Assembly (NCBI GenBank): GCA_036417435.1
Contig: CM070910.1
Location: forward strand, 68,418,784-68,482,783
From: Inia geoffrensis
Taxonomy: Eukaryota > Chordata > Mammalia > Artiodactyla > Iniidae
Direction: 5' to 3'
Length of the DNA stretch: 64,000 nucleotides
Of the stretch, positions 48,226-61,500 are shown in pieces (positions within the stretch are counted from its first letter, which is position 1; every line of letters starts with the position of its first letter). The notes under the pieces are model-generated. The model had not been told where the DNA came from, did no database searches, and saw only the letters and a list, made by a program, of their open reading frames with translations. A program made the position numbers and the translations under genes.

Positions 48226-48450
48226 AGGTTTCTCTCCCTCCACATCATTGACGTTTTTGGCCACATAATCCTTTGCTGCGGGGAGCTGTCCTATGTGTGG
48301 TAGGATGTTTCACAGCATCTTTGGTCTGTACTTACCAGGTGCCAGTATTACTTCTCCCTCCCACCGCTCCAGCCTGTGACAACCAAAAATATACACATTC
48401 ACTGCCTCATTTTCCCTGAAGGGCAAATTTGCCTTCACTTGAGAACCTGT
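48226..48450 (+). mobile_element. MER20 DNA transposon
   Basis: A hAT-Charlie-type nonautonomous element: cattgacgtttttggccaca, gctgtcctatgtgtggtagg, gacaaccaaaaat and a closing cttgagaacctgtg. Diverged but close to full length. The MER5A copy begins right after it. Confidence 0.75.
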
Positions 48451-48458
48451 GCTCTGTG

Positions 48459-48983
48459 GTGCAGTGCTTTTCAAAAATGTGGTCTGTGGGCTTCCCTGGT
48501 GACGCAGTGGTTGAGAATCTGCCTGCTAATGCAGGGGACACGGGTTCGAGCCCTGGTCTGGGAGGATCCCACATGCTGCGGGGCAACTAGGCCCGTGAGC
48601 CACAACTACTGAGCCTGCGCATCTGGAGCCTGTGCTCCGCAACAAAAGAGGCCGTGATAGTGAGAGGCCCACGCACTGCGATGAAGAATGGCCCTCCCTT
48701 GCCACAACTAGAGAAAGCCGTCGCACAGAAAGGAAAACCCAACACAGCAAAAATAAATTAATAAATTAATAAACTCCTACCCACAACATCTTCTTTAAAA
48801 AAAACCAAAATGTGGCCTGTGGACAAGGTAGCATTAGCACCACCCAGAAAGTTGTTATAAATGTCACTCACCACAGACCTACTGATGAGAAACTGCTGGG
48901 AATGGAGTCCAGCAATTTGTGCTTTCTCAGGCTTTCCCAGTGACTCTGATGTGTTTTCAAGCAGGAGAGCCACTGCTCTTATA
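48459..48983 (+). mobile_element. MER5A DNA transposon, split by a CHR SINE
   Basis: Left part 48459-48489 (cagtgcttttcaaaaatgtg) and right part 48806-48983 (cagacctactgatgagaaac, ending gagccactgctct). The SINE between them carries the MER5A target duplication. Confidence 0.78.
48490..48805 (+). mobile_element. CHR SINE with mixed short-form body and long-form tail, inside MER5A
   Basis: Begins gcttccctggtgacgcagtgg. It carries the short-form signature gtgagaggccca and then continues into the long-form 3' end (aactagagaaagcc, aacccaacacagc). Target duplication caaaaatgtggtctgtgg at 48472-48489 and caaaatgtggcctgtgg at 48806-48822, which are MER5A sequence. Confidence 0.88.
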
Positions 48984-49849
48984 GGAAAGAGTTGTATTTC
49001 ATGTGCCACACCTTGTCATAAGCTTCATTTTGCCTTCACTAACTCTATCCTTAGAAATTAGGGTGCAAGCTAGTTGTGAAGTTATGTAGAGACACATCAA
49101 ACTGGGTACCTGGAGAAAAGGGAAGGAGGCTGTAATATTTGTGAACATTATGTATTAAACACTATATTATACATACTTTACATATATAGTAAAACTCTGC
49201 TATTATGCAAATTTAGGTATAACGTGGTATGTGATTGGCTTCTGTCTTCCTCCCAGCCCCCCTTGCCAAACAGATGGAGGGAAAAATCTTTTGTGGTCGC
49301 AGGAGGAGGAGATGGAGGAGAATTAGAGGCTGGGGACAGAAATAGTAGAAAATACTATTTTAGGAAGATAGACATTAGATCTTTGAGTTCCAGTATTTTC
49401 TAAGTCTAATCTCCCTGGATTGAAAGAAATAAAATCTAACTCTAACAGGAATTACAGTGTTTCATTCTGTTAAACTCATGGTGGTTCAGACCCATGTGTG
49501 TATGAGATTTTGGTATATGTAAGAGAAGTGGCCTGACAGGTGAGTCTTGTGATGTCTGGTGTAGTAAGTTGGTTTATCAGTCTGTCCCTCTTCTAGTAAC
49601 CACAGTAGTTATTACAATGACTTCATAATTGATTTTCTTAAGTATTTGTGGACATTTGGTTTAACATAAAAGTTTCAATCAGTTTGTCAGGTTACCCAAA
49701 AATTCTTGTTGGGAGTTTAATTGGAAACGCTTTGAAGTTAGATTAATTTGTAGAAAATCAGTGTTTTTACAATGTTAAATTGCCTTCTCAATGAATAAGG
49801 TAGAGCTCTTTTCAGTTCTTTTACTGTTCTCCAATCCAGTTTAAGTTTT

Positions 49850-50054
49850 TTGGGGTTTTTTTGTGGTACGCGGGCCTCTCACTATTGTGGCCTCTCCTGT
49901 TGCGGGGCACAGGCTCTGGATGCGCAGGTCCGGTGGCCATGGCTCACAGGCCTAGCCGCTCCGTGGCACGTGGGATCTTCCCGGACCGGGGCACAAACCC
50001 GTGTCCCCTGCATCGGCAGGCGGACTCTCAACCACTGTGCTACTAGGGAAGCCC
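49850..50054 (-). mobile_element. CHR SINE, short (CHR-1-like) form
   Basis: Reverse-strand copy from GGGCTTCCCTAGTAGCACAG to GCGTACCACAAAAAAA. I could not define a clear target duplication. Confidence 0.88.
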
Positions 50055-51907
50055 TGCTCTAGGTCTTTTGTATAAGGAGGTAAGAAGAGAGTTGATTACA
50101 GACAGGTGTAGCTTCCAATGGTGGGAGGAGACATGATTTTAGGTGGTCCAGAGACAGGGCATTAAATGACATTGCATTACACAATGAGAATTTAGTCCCA
50201 TTCCAGTTTTTATACATTCTTTCAGTTTATAAAGTATACTTATTTCTAGTTTTGAATATCTAAGATTTGCTAATCTTTCCCTTTTTAACAAAATGAGTGT
50301 GGACTTAGTTTGACACTGTTGAAAGGGCAACGTTCTCTACTGGAGTTTAGTATCATTGGTTCATTTCCATCATGTCTAACTTTTAATGCTAATTATTATT
50401 TAGGGTAAGCAGTACCATTGTCTATTTATGGTATAAGTGGTGTACCATTTGGCATAAAGTTTCCTGAATATCTTTGGGGGCCATTTTTCAGCCTGCTGGA
50501 GTTATTTAGCTTGATATGACATTTCCAACTAATAGCCATAGACCTTAATACCCAGTGTCATTTCTATTTTGGTCCTTCTAAGGTTTTAAGTTACCTTCCT
50601 TTCTTAGGCTTTCTTTTTAAAGCAAGTTCTGAATTAGAAGTTTAGGACTCTTAATCAGGCCAAGAACTTTAAAATGTAAAATTTGCCAGCATTTCTAAAT
50701 TTTCCTTCTGGGGAAGTCTAAAATCTTGGATGAACTCAGCTTTAATAATGAAGTGCAGTCTGGGTGAGTGTTAGACCCTTATGACAAAATAAAACAGTAT
50801 ATCAGAGATAACCTGTATTTTTTGTCATGTTAAAATACGTTTTCACCCTTTATTTTTACTTTGGAGGATATGCAAATGTTAGAATCCGCAGTTCTTTTCC
50901 CTGGAATTCTTCAGACCAACCCTCCAATGTCTTGCTGGGTGGCATTTGCCTGGCTTTTAGCATTCTCTGCATGGAGAAGATAACGGGGCGAGCGTGTGCT
51001 CTTCAGTAGGTAAACTTTTCACTTCACTCTCCAAGTTTCACTTTTCCTCTTCTGTGGCTCTTGAATCTTCTGGACTGGAGCTTCTGTCCTTCAGTTTCGC
51101 CACAGACTAAACATCTCCTGCCTCTTGCCAGGGTGGAGGAGGGAAGCTGGAGGTGTAAATGCTCCTTTACCCAGTCTGTTTCCAGTACCAGGTCTCCCTT
51201 TCACCCCCTCGCAACCTTCTCAGTATCTGTTTTCGTATGTTACGTAGCCTGTTCTGGGGAACTCAGCAGGAATTCCTCTGCCTTTGTATTGGTTGCTGCA
51301 AGCACTTAGTATTCAGTGTTCTTTGCTCTCTGCTCTGTTAACTTCTCTATCTAATTTCTGTCTTTCCAGAATTCGATGCATTGTTTTCTGCTGTTGTCTT
51401 CTCTCCTGTTTTTCCTTTTCTATTGATATCTCTTTTCTGTAACTCCCATTTTAGTGAAGTTTCAAATCAAAGTGGATATAAATGCACATGTTTAGTTGAC
51501 AACATTTATCAGAAAATCCCCCAAACTTCTCACAGTGTGGTTTTGCATCTTGTTGGCTTCCTTGAGCCAACAGTTCAAATAAATGAAGAAAGGGACTATT
51601 TTGAGTGACCAACTTAGCAATCTGAGTGAGGCTGCATAAAGTGGAGAGAAGATCCTGGTCAGGGATGGGCAAAGCTTGACTTATAATCTGCAGCCCACTC
51701 TCTAATACCACAGAAATATTCCAAAGGCAAATGAAGGGCAAAAAATGAAGAGGATGCTTGGTGCATCTACTTTTGTAAAAACTTCTGGGCCTACGTTTGT
51801 TTGGTGCTAGTTACTTAAAACTTAGCAAGAAGTTAATTCTGCTTCACTATAGTAATTATAGTGAGGGAACTGAAGTTGAGTAGAAGGTAGAAGATATTAC
51901 TACTGCT

Positions 51908-51926
51908 AAAAAAAAAAAAAAAAAAA
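51908..51926. repeat. poly-A run
   Basis: 19 consecutive A with no retroelement body recognised upstream. Confidence 0.8.
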
Positions 51927-52754
51927 GAAAGTATTTTGAATCCTGGCAAAATATTGAAGAATAGTGACAAAGATACTGTCTTAAAGTGATGATTCTATTG
52001 AGGGCAAAACCCCAAACACCAGCTTGGAAGAAGGTTCATTTACCTTTTGATTTAATGTTCTGTTTTTCAGAGACATAACCTTGTAACACATCCAAAATTG
52101 CATTTAGTTTATTACTTTTATAAGAAAAAGGACAAGTAAAACTAATGGATGGTATATTCAGGAAAATAAAGCTTAGGATATTTCTTTGTGTTTATAAAGA
52201 AATGTACTAGTATCTGATATTTACTAAAATACAGCAGTCATTAATTACCATGAAAGCCTCAATTTAAAAAAATGTAGATTAAATTGCACTTATAGAATTA
52301 TAGTAAATCTAAGCAGAAAAGATACTTCTAAGATTATCTAGCCCAGTGGTTTCAAAACATGAATTTCCAAAGTTCTGGGTTTCTGTGAACTGCCTCAGGG
52401 GACCACGTGCAGGAATAGGTTACTAGGTAAGCATTCTGTTTATCTCACGGCAGCCCTGATTTATTTCTTTTATATATTGTACTTCTAGATAAGATTGAGT
52501 TTTAAAAGGGGCTTCATCTAAGTAAATACCATTTGTATCAACTGCTTTTTTGAAAGGTCACCAGTGATCTTTTTCCTTGCAAAATCATGTTCGTTTTTCA
52601 ACCCTTTTCTTACTGGATTATCTAGTAGTAGTCTGTACCGCTGTCCACACTTCCTTAAAAATACTCTCTTGCGTGGCTTCATGCCATTTCTTCCCCATCT
52701 CACTCAAGCTTTTCGTCTTCTACTAGCCATTGAAGTTCAGAGTTTCTAAAGGCT

Positions 52755-53430
52755 CGGTATGCTGGACCTTCATTTTTTACCATGCTCTGCTCTCTCCCTT
52801 GAAATCTCTTCCACACTTGAGTTATCTCCCATAAGCCTGACTCAGACTCTTGATTTCTGTTTAAGCTCCAGATTTGTTTATTTAATTGCCTACCCTGATA
52901 TCACCATTTAAATTTCTCAAAAACACCAGAAACTCAGTATACTTTGAAGCTGAACTCCATCCCTACTCCCCAAACAAACAAGCCAACATACAAACTGTAC
53001 AAAATGATCCTTTCCCAACATTTCATCCCTCAGTTGCTTATATGCAGTTACTTGAGTGAGAAATCTAGATGTCATCTTTGACGCCTTTCCTTCTTTTATC
53101 CCTCTAATCCATCTCCAAATCTTTCTTTATCTCCTAAATCTCTCTTAAATTATTCCCTTTTCTCTCCATTACTACTGCCACACTCCAGTGTGACTTGTCA
53201 TTCACTGCCTCTTGCCTGGACCACTGCAGCGGTGTCCTAACTGGTCCTGCACCCTCCACTTTATCCCCCTCCAGTCTTTTCTTCATACCATATCCAGAGT
53301 GGTCTTCCTCCTTAATCTCTAGTGATATTCCCTTGTTTTCTGGTTAAAGACCAAACCTAGATTTGAAGCCAGCTTACTCTCTTCTTTATCCCATGCTGCC
53401 TTTTTGTTTCCCCTTGTGTTTTGCTGTTGA
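52755..53430 (+). mobile_element. old LINE (L2-like) remnant
   Basis: Segments gagaaatctagatgtcatct, cttgcctggaccactgcagc and ccagagtggtcttcctcctt occur in the order of an old mammalian LINE-type repeat, which I take to be L2-like. Family assignment is tentative. Confidence 0.45.
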
Positions 53431-53561
53431 TGTGAAAGTAACTGATATTTTTATTTAAAGGTGACTTAATTATATTACTTTATTCATAAACAGTGTTTTA
53501 AAAAAATTGAAGTATAAGTTATACTTGCCAAAATATTTAAATATTTTGAGAAAAATGGGTA

Positions 53562-53611
53562 TTTTCTTTGAAGAAGAAATTGGCCGTTTTCTTTGAAGAA
53601 GAAATTGGCTG
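53562..53611. repeat. two-copy 25-bp tandem duplication
   Basis: Units at 53562-53586 and 53587-53611, starting ttttctttgaagaagaaatt, differ by one C/T near the end. Outside any repeat I recognise, so probably a recent local duplication. Confidence 0.9.
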
Positions 53612-56600
53612 TTTATTTTAATATGAACCTCTAGCCTTTCTAAGGCTTAAAGCTCAAACTTTGAACAAACTGAGGTGATCATTTTTAAAAAGAAGTATCT
53701 TCAGATTGAATTTTCCATCTGGTTATTAGTCTATACCATAAACCAAATAGGTTTTATTAGACCCTTATATATAAGGTTTTCAGTCTTACGATTTCATTGA
53801 CATTTTGAATTGCTAACCTTTTGTGGTTTGTTACCTAAAAATGAATATTTTAAGTTGGCTGTTTGGCTTTTTAATATGGTATAGGTAGTAGATCTTTTAC
53901 TTGACAGCTATTAGATCTTTAAGTTTAATTTATAAAGTTGATAATCCTTGTTTGTTTACTAGCTTTTGCAAGCGGTTTTAATGATTTATGTAGCATAGTA
54001 AATTTTTATTTGTAGTAATGATTGATTTCTAACCTTTTAAAAATCATATTTGATTTTACTTTTGTCATCTGGAGACACGTTTCTAGATAAGAATTTTTGT
54101 GCCGTTAATACTTCCTCACTATGAAATAAAAACAGAATTATATGTAATGAATTGCAAAATAGAGGTGGTAATAAAAACTTGAAATATTTTCTTTGTTTTA
54201 TTAAAATAAGACTTTTTCTTGTTTTATCTGCAAACTATATTGTGATTAGTAAAACACAGAATTGTTTCTGTATTGAATTTAGAGTATTTACTCTCAAGCA
54301 ATAGTGATTGAATTTTTTTTTATGTTTTCATCGCTATCTTGATTTTCTGTAAGGTGGGTCAGCTTGGTTTTATGTTTCACCCATTAATCAATTTGCATGT
54401 AAATTGAGTCAGCTTTGATTTTAATATTGCTTTCTTGTGAAATATTAATGTTTTTATTAAGTCTTTACTACTGCCAGGTATATTGAATGTTATGGATAGA
54501 TTGTAAAATGAAAATTGGAATTAGTCTAATGTCTTGTCTTGAAGTACATGACGAATTAGAGTGGTTTTCCTCTGTAGCAGAGATGATGTTACCATGGTGA
54601 AAGCTTCTGTTGCCATGACATTTGCTTGCATATTTTGATAGGTCTTCAATTGAAGAAGGGCTCTGTTTCCTGGCAGACTGGAAAAGTGTCATTCTACCTT
54701 TCCCCCAAATATGCTATTTTTTTATTGAGAAATACGTAATAATTTCCAAAGAATTGTAATAGTGAACTGCCAAGGAAGAAAATACACCTTGTTTATTTTT
54801 AATTTTTTTCCTTAATCAACTTTTGGAACACAGCAAAATATTCTTAGCTTGCTTTTGTGTAAGGAAGAAGAAAAGGGAAGAATATTATTGTTCTAGCTTT
54901 CTTCATAAATAAAACATTTGCTTTTCCATTGAATTTTGTTGACAAAATAAACAGCTGAAGAGGAATAATTTGTAATCAGCCTCAGCTAGATATAGATATA
55001 TACTGTTACCGTACAACAAAAAGACACTGCTACTGATGATATATTATTAGCAGAGAAAAGGACAAATAAATGTAAATAAGGACTTCACAAAATGAAGGAA
55101 TCAGTGAATTCCAAGAAGGTAAATGTATAAAGTGCAAAATCAGTTTTCATATAAATGATACATGTTAGACACAGTGAATTAAGGATAGTTCTTTTTTATT
55201 GATAACATTTAATATTAAAAAAAAATGGTAGTTTTTTTAAAATTGTATTTTACAGTGGTATATGTTTAATTTGAATTTTAACTAGATAATACAGACATTT
55301 AACATGTAGTAAGACAAATACAGAGAAGAAAGTCTCCCTCTCCTTCTTCTCACCTCCCTCAGTTATCTACGGTTGTCTGTTTTTAACTTATCTTCTCATA
55401 GTTTCTTTATGCATTTATAAGTAAATACAAATTTGTTAATACGTTTTTATTCCCACTCCACTTTTCAAGGAAGGTAGCGCATTATTTTGCACTTTTCAGG
55501 ATTTGTCCGGCCATGTATTTTAATGTATATTTTGTTAGTGCTCTAATTTGAGCATCTCGGGACATACTGGAATCAGCAGAAGGTTAGGGCTTATTATTGA
55601 TAGCTCCCATCCCTTATGCTTAGGGGAGTTCAGACTTCTAGGAGGAAATATTTAAAAACATACACTTTGTCAATTTAGAATAAATTTTCCTTTTGTTGTC
55701 AAAGTTCATTGATAACTTCAGTGGGGCTTTTTACTGGTAGACCAATTCATTTTGTAAAAGCTGCAAATTGAAGTATTTGTAATGAGTACATCTTTACACC
55801 AGCTGTTTCTTCTGCAACAAACTGTTTTCTTCCTTTTGGTTTTACTCCCATTCAGCCTTTGAATATCAAATTAGGTGTGGCTTCCTTGGGGAAGCCCGGC
55901 TGATTCGGTGAGTGTGATTCTCCCCTGTGTTCTTACAATGCTCTTCTTCATACCGGTACTAGGAGCAGAGAAAATTATTTTAGGGATACTACGCTGCACA
56001 GATTAGCAAAAAAGGAGGGTAACGTACTTGATGTATAAAGTAACTAGGCTGCAGATGTTACTTGTATCTAGAGTTTGATTCCCCTAACAGTAGACCACTT
56101 TTATTTAGACTTGTGTCCACCAGAGAAGAGGAGAAACTCTGTGAGAATCTGCTAGCTGTCAAAGTTAGTGGAATTTTATACCAGATGGCAGTAGTCTTGG
56201 ATATTAAGGGAGAGTTAATCCTGAGCTTTGGAATATATTAGCTCATGCCTTCATCTAATAAATTGGGTGTCTACTGTATGTTATACACATTGCTGAGTAA
56301 GAAATAATAAAACTGGATAAAGGTAGGGTTTCTGCCCTCAAAGGGCTATGAAGAAACTTGACCCTGCAGCAGTGTGCGAAGAGTGCAGACTGATGGAGTG
56401 GCAGAGGCACCTTGGTGGGCCCAGGGAGTAGGGCCAGGATACTTTGGGAGATGGGGCCTGTGCCGGAGATGAGACAGGACAGACGATTCAGTAGGCTTTC
56501 AGTGGGGCCTGAGTGGGAGAGAAGAGGTAAGTGGTTTAGGTGCTGAGGTTTATTCAGTTGTCTGAGCTCCCTCTTCCCACTAGACATGGCATTGCCAGTT

Positions 56601-57432
56601 GCTTGTCCCTCCTACTCACTGCTCCACACAGAACTAGGCTAAAAGTAATTAGAAAACAACTGACTTGGTTCCTTTTGGAACAGTTTTATAATATGAGATC
56701 ATCTAACCCAACCTTTCATCATTTGCTTTCGGACAAATGATATAAATCTGTATTTTTTGTTAATAGTGGAAAGATTTCTGTATTACTGTGATTTGGGAAT
56801 TTTTTGGACAAGTCTAACGATTTGGGTTATCAGTTAATCTGTAAAAAGAGGGAGTTTACTGCATGTTTTCAGTACCCCTCATTTTTCTAGTATTCTTACT
56901 CAGGTCTATTAACTGGTCTTGATACAAACTGAGTATTTTCATTTAACTTGTCTTTACCCCCATTTCCTTACTGGTTAAAGTTTAATTTCATGTGTAGTTA
57001 TATGGAACTGCCCAGACATGGAAAGTAAAGCTGAAGTTGCAGAGGTCTTTGTGTAACTGTATTTTTTCAGAAATTATTTCATTAGAAATGTAAGCTACAG
57101 GTTATTTTATATTAAAACAACATCAAGAAGAAATTAGACTTGTGAATCAGGTAATAGAAATAGTAATACAAATGTATTTTTGAGTAAGTTTTCCAACCTA
57201 TTAAGCCAAGAAATTGTATTAATTCTCTAATATTAAATTTTACTCTCAAATCACAACTTCACTTTCCATTAAGTAGTAGTAAAACTTTCATAAGCAGATG
57301 AGAAATGCCAGCAAGCTTTTGAAAATGGAATTCTCCATTTTCTTTCTATGATACCTCTCCCTACTATCTTTACCAAGTTTGTGACTTTTTAGAAATGAAA
57401 TACCAAGGGGTTGTCTTGAGCTATTTTTATAG

Positions 57433-57530
57433 GAGATCGACTCTTCACCTCTTCTACATCAACAAGAACAGCATAGAGCACTGGGCCAATTTAGTCTCAG
57501 AAAACTTGAGCAGACTTCCCCTCAACTCAG
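57433..57530 (+). other. exon-like cassette, unconfirmed
   Basis: A 98-nt stretch bounded by TTTTTATAG on the left and CTCAG followed by gtatat on the right. It is open in phase 0, the frame in which exon 4 ends, and would read EIDSSPLLHQQEQHR onward. Since 98 is not a multiple of 3, inclusion would shift the frame of the next exon. No homology is known to me. It may be a chance match or a cryptic/poison exon. Confidence 0.2.
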
Positions 57531-58369
57531 GTATATTTGCGTTCTCATTGCGTAGAACTTTCTTATAGCCTAATTATTCTTCAAAATTCAATTCATGCAT
57601 TTTTCTTGTTCAAGAAAACTTCCTTTACCCCTGCCCCCTGATTTTCATGTTTCTCTGTTGTTCTTCCTCAGCAACTTTGTTTGTGTTCATTTGAGTACTT
57701 CTCTAATCTCTCTTGGAGGTTATATTAAAAGCCTCACTTGAGACAGTTGAGCCCACTGTCTTGGGAGAATTTGTATCTTCCCCAACTAGTATGGTACTAG
57801 GCACATAGTAGGTAGTTAGTGTTGATTAAGGACTTTTCCTCCATACAGGATGTTTACGTGTCTTGTTATTTGCTTCTCAGTGAAACGTGGGCAAAAGGAT
57901 ATAATCAAGTCAATAAATCTAGAGTTGTTTTACTTTTCTGTCCAGTAGAATTACCAAAGAGGATTTTTTTCTGCTTTCTTTAAAACTAAATTCTAGAGAA
58001 ACAACAAAAATAAAACTAGTATATGGTAAGGCCAGGGATCTTTCCTAGTTTCAGGATGTGAGCCTTCTGAAGAGGACAGTATGTCTCAGGTTTCAGTGCA
58101 GGGCCTGGAATATATATTACGATAACATAACTGCTCACATTTTACTAGTGGAAATCATAGAGTAGCATGGAATACAAAGCATTTTAGGTATCTCTGGTTT
58201 AGATATCCTGTTTTTAGGCAAGCAAAATGCTATTGCATTTTTGCAAGTGAAATAGATGAAGCCCACACATTGAATTTGCTTTGAATCATGAAGTTAGTAG
58301 TTAGTAGAGGCAAAGAAGAACCAGGTGTCTTGTCCTCTTTGTTGTTATTACTACTAGCTTCCTTTAGCT

Positions 58370-58581
58370 CAGTTTCTTAACTTTGGTACCATTGACATTT
58401 TGGGTTGGATAATTCTTTGCTGTGTACAGCTGTCCTGTGCGTTGTAGGATGTTTAGAAACATCCCTGGCTTCTACCCACTAGATGGCAGTAGCTCACCCT
58501 TCCCTCCCCAGGGTGACAACCAAAAATGCAGGCACTGCCAAATATCCCCTGGGGGGTAAAATCTCTAATTGAGAAACACTG
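58370..58581 (+). mobile_element. MER20 DNA transposon, near full length
   Basis: Runs from cagtttcttaactttggtac to aattgagaaacactg, 212 bp, with cattgacattttgggttgga, gtaggatgtttagaaacatc and gacaaccaaaaatg in the expected order. Ends are inverted-repeat-like. Confidence 0.85.
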
Positions 58582-59296
58582 TTTTGTATAGCAGGTATAT
58601 CACTTCTGCCTCCATTTCATTTTCTTTTAGTTTTAGAGGACTTCTTTGGCACATGGCCATCCTGTACCTCTAAGCCAGGTTCTGCTCTCATTTGGTAAAC
58701 ACTTCCTTAAGCATCTTACTTGGTTGCCTGACATCTGCATTCATTACATTTTTTCTTTTTAAAGATAATAATGGACATCTCAGGTAATATTGGTAATTGC
58801 TTTCAGACATAATCTATCTCTGATTTTTTATTGGACAACTCACCTGGTAAAATCAGATTTACTTCTATAGAACTAAGTATTATATGTATCAATTAAGTAT
58901 AGCTTTGATAATTATTTTACTCTAGATACATGCTGGTGAATTTAATGAAATTAAAATGCATTACTCCCTAATTATACATTGGAAAACGTAGCTTGAAAGG
59001 ATGTTTTTGTACCCTTGTTTATATTCAGCAAGTGTATTTCAAGTTTGAGGACTCACAGATATTTATATTTAAAATACTTAATTCCCTGTATTCTATAATA
59101 TCTTTGACCTTATTATTTTGGGGAACTTGAAAAAAGGATTTTTAAATAGCTATTGACATACATAGCCTTTTGTGAATAGTGCTAATTTAAGTTATTTCAT
59201 AAACTAAAATATTCTATTTAAACATATAAATTTAAAAATACCTGAGACTAATATTTTATACGTTTAAAAAATTTTCACTTTATGTTTTATTTTTAT

Positions 59297-59506
59297 TTAT
59301 TTATTTATTTTTTTCCGGTACGCGGGCCTCTCACTGTTGTGGCCTCTCCCGTTGCAGAGCACAGGCTCCGGACGCGCAGGCCCAGTGGCCCTGGCTCACG
59401 GGCCCAGTCGCTCCATGGCATGTGGGATCTTCCCAGACTGGGGCACGAACCCGTGTCCCCTGCCTCGGCAGGCAGACTCTCAACCACTGCGCCACCAGGG
59501 AAGCCC
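59297..59506 (-). mobile_element. CHR SINE, short (CHR-1-like) form
   Basis: Reverse-strand copy from GGGCTTCCCTGGTGGCGCAG to GCGTACCGGAAAAAA plus an AAATAAATAAAT tail. Little decay at the head, so probably young. Target duplication obscured by AT-rich flanks. Confidence 0.9.
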
Positions 59507-60354
59507 ATATTTTTTGAATTTTTTATCAAGTATTTATTGAGTATTTTACTAATTGTTTTGTAGGCACATGATTAGACATAATTTTACTGAAGTAGAATTT
59601 ACATTCAAACAGGTATTTAAATACATTTTACTCATGGGATCTATGTTGTTGCCTTTATATTCGTTAATTCACAACTACAGTATTTTTAAAATATAATTAC
59701 CTAAAAATTTTTGTCAGGCATTTCATTGATTTTCATAAAGGTGCTTTGAAATTCTCAGTCATGTCAAGTCTAGGTTTTCAGATTAACATAAATGGTTTGG
59801 TGTACAGTCAGATGAAGAATGACTTATGTACTTGAACTATTGCTGTGTAAAAGCAGAAGAGTCAGTATATGCTATTCTCCATTAGATGATTTCCAGAGAG
59901 AAGAATGTGAAGGATAGTAGCTATTTTACAAATAATATTATATTAAAATTACGTTTAGAATTTGTTATTAGGTACCCATTATGAAATATTTTAAAGCTGT
60001 ACAATCATTAACACTTCCTAGATTTAATAACTTAGATTGGTATTGGTTTTCAAAGTGGTCTCATACTCATAGTCATATAAATGAATAGAGAACAGAAATA
60101 AATGATGGTTTGTTTGTACATGTGACATTCCCTTGGCAGCCGTTGTGAGTGGGGTTGGTGTGGGATGCTGACAGTCCTTTCTCCCCTCACTCCTTTTTAC
60201 CCTTCACTACCATAGGGAACCACTCTTACTAAAAGGTCTGTGATGTTTCTGTCAGATAGACTTTATGAGAAAAAAGACTAAATTTCATTATTATTTTTAT
60301 TAATGGGGTCACGACTGGAAAATTTAGCAGTTTTAACATATATAGAAACATTTA

Positions 60355-60592
60355 GGGCTTCCCTGGTGGCGCAGTGGTTGAGAGCCCGCCTGCCGATGCA
60401 GGGGACATGGGTTCGTGCCCTGGTCCGGGAAGATCCCACATGCCCTGGAGCGGCTGGGCCCGTGAGCCATGGCCGCTGAGCCTGCATGTCCGGAGCCTGC
60501 GCTCCACGACGGGAGAGGCCACAACAGTGGGAGGCCCACGTACTGGGAAAAAAAAAAAAAAAGCCCAAGCAAAAAATAAAATAAAATAAACT
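60355..60592 (+). mobile_element. CHR SINE, short (CHR-1-like) form
   Basis: Starts gggcttccctggtggcgcag, body ends ggaggcccacgtactggg, then an A-tail and AATAAAATAAAATAAA. It directly adjoins a sense L1M fragment, so the exact 3' boundary is uncertain. Confidence 0.88.
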
Positions 60593-61500
60593 GTACTTTA
60601 TCAAAACTAAAAAACTTGTGCATCACAAGATATCAAAAAAGTGAAAAGATAACCTACAGAATGGAAAAAAATGTGCAAATCATATACCTGATAAGGGTTT
60701 AATATCCAAAATACATAAAGAACTCTTACAACTCAACAACAAAGACAACCCAATTTTTAAAATTGTCAAAGAACTTGAATACACATTTCTTCCACAGAAG
60801 AGATACAAATGGTGATTAAGCACATAAAAAGATGCTCAGTATCATTAGCCATGAGGGAAATGTAAATCAAAACCATAATGAGATACTACTTCATATGGGT
60901 GGCTGTAATTTTTTTTTTTAAGAGGAAAATAACAAGTGTTGGAGAGGATGTGAAGAAATTAATAACCATGTATGTTGCTGTAAGGAATATAAAATGATCC
61001 AGCCACTATGGATAATAATTTGACAGTTCCTCAAAAACTGAATTTGAAACACAGAATTACCATATGACTCTGCACATGGTAGAGCGAAAAAAATTGGAAA
61101 CAGGGACCCAGATACTGACATGTCTACAATCTAGGTTTCCATCACCATATAAATGGGTAAACAAAATGCAGTATATATATACAATGGAATATCATTCTAC
61201 CACAAAAAAGAATGAAGTTCTGACACATGCTACAAAATGAATGATCCTCAGAAACACTATGCTAAGTGAAATAAGCCAGACACAAAAGGACAAAAATGCT
61301 ATGATTCCACCTGTATGAAATATCCACAGTAGGCAAATTTACAGTGACAGAAAGCAGATTAGCGGTACCAAGGGCAGGGGGTGGAGGCAGGGGGCATTGA
61401 GGGAGTGGGTAGAAGGAGCATTATTGCTTAATGGTTACAAAACTTCTCTTTGCACTGATGTAAAAGTTGTGGAAATGGTTGTTCAACATTGTCCATCTAA
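60593..61500 (+). mobile_element. old sense L1M ORF2 3' part
   Basis: Sense-strand segments acctacagaatggaaaaaaa, agaactcttacaactcaaca, aaatcaaaaccataatgaga and tatacaatggaatatcattc follow the L1 ORF2 C-terminal coding order. Frames are broken. The CHR SINE at 60355 abuts its left end. Confidence 0.8.
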
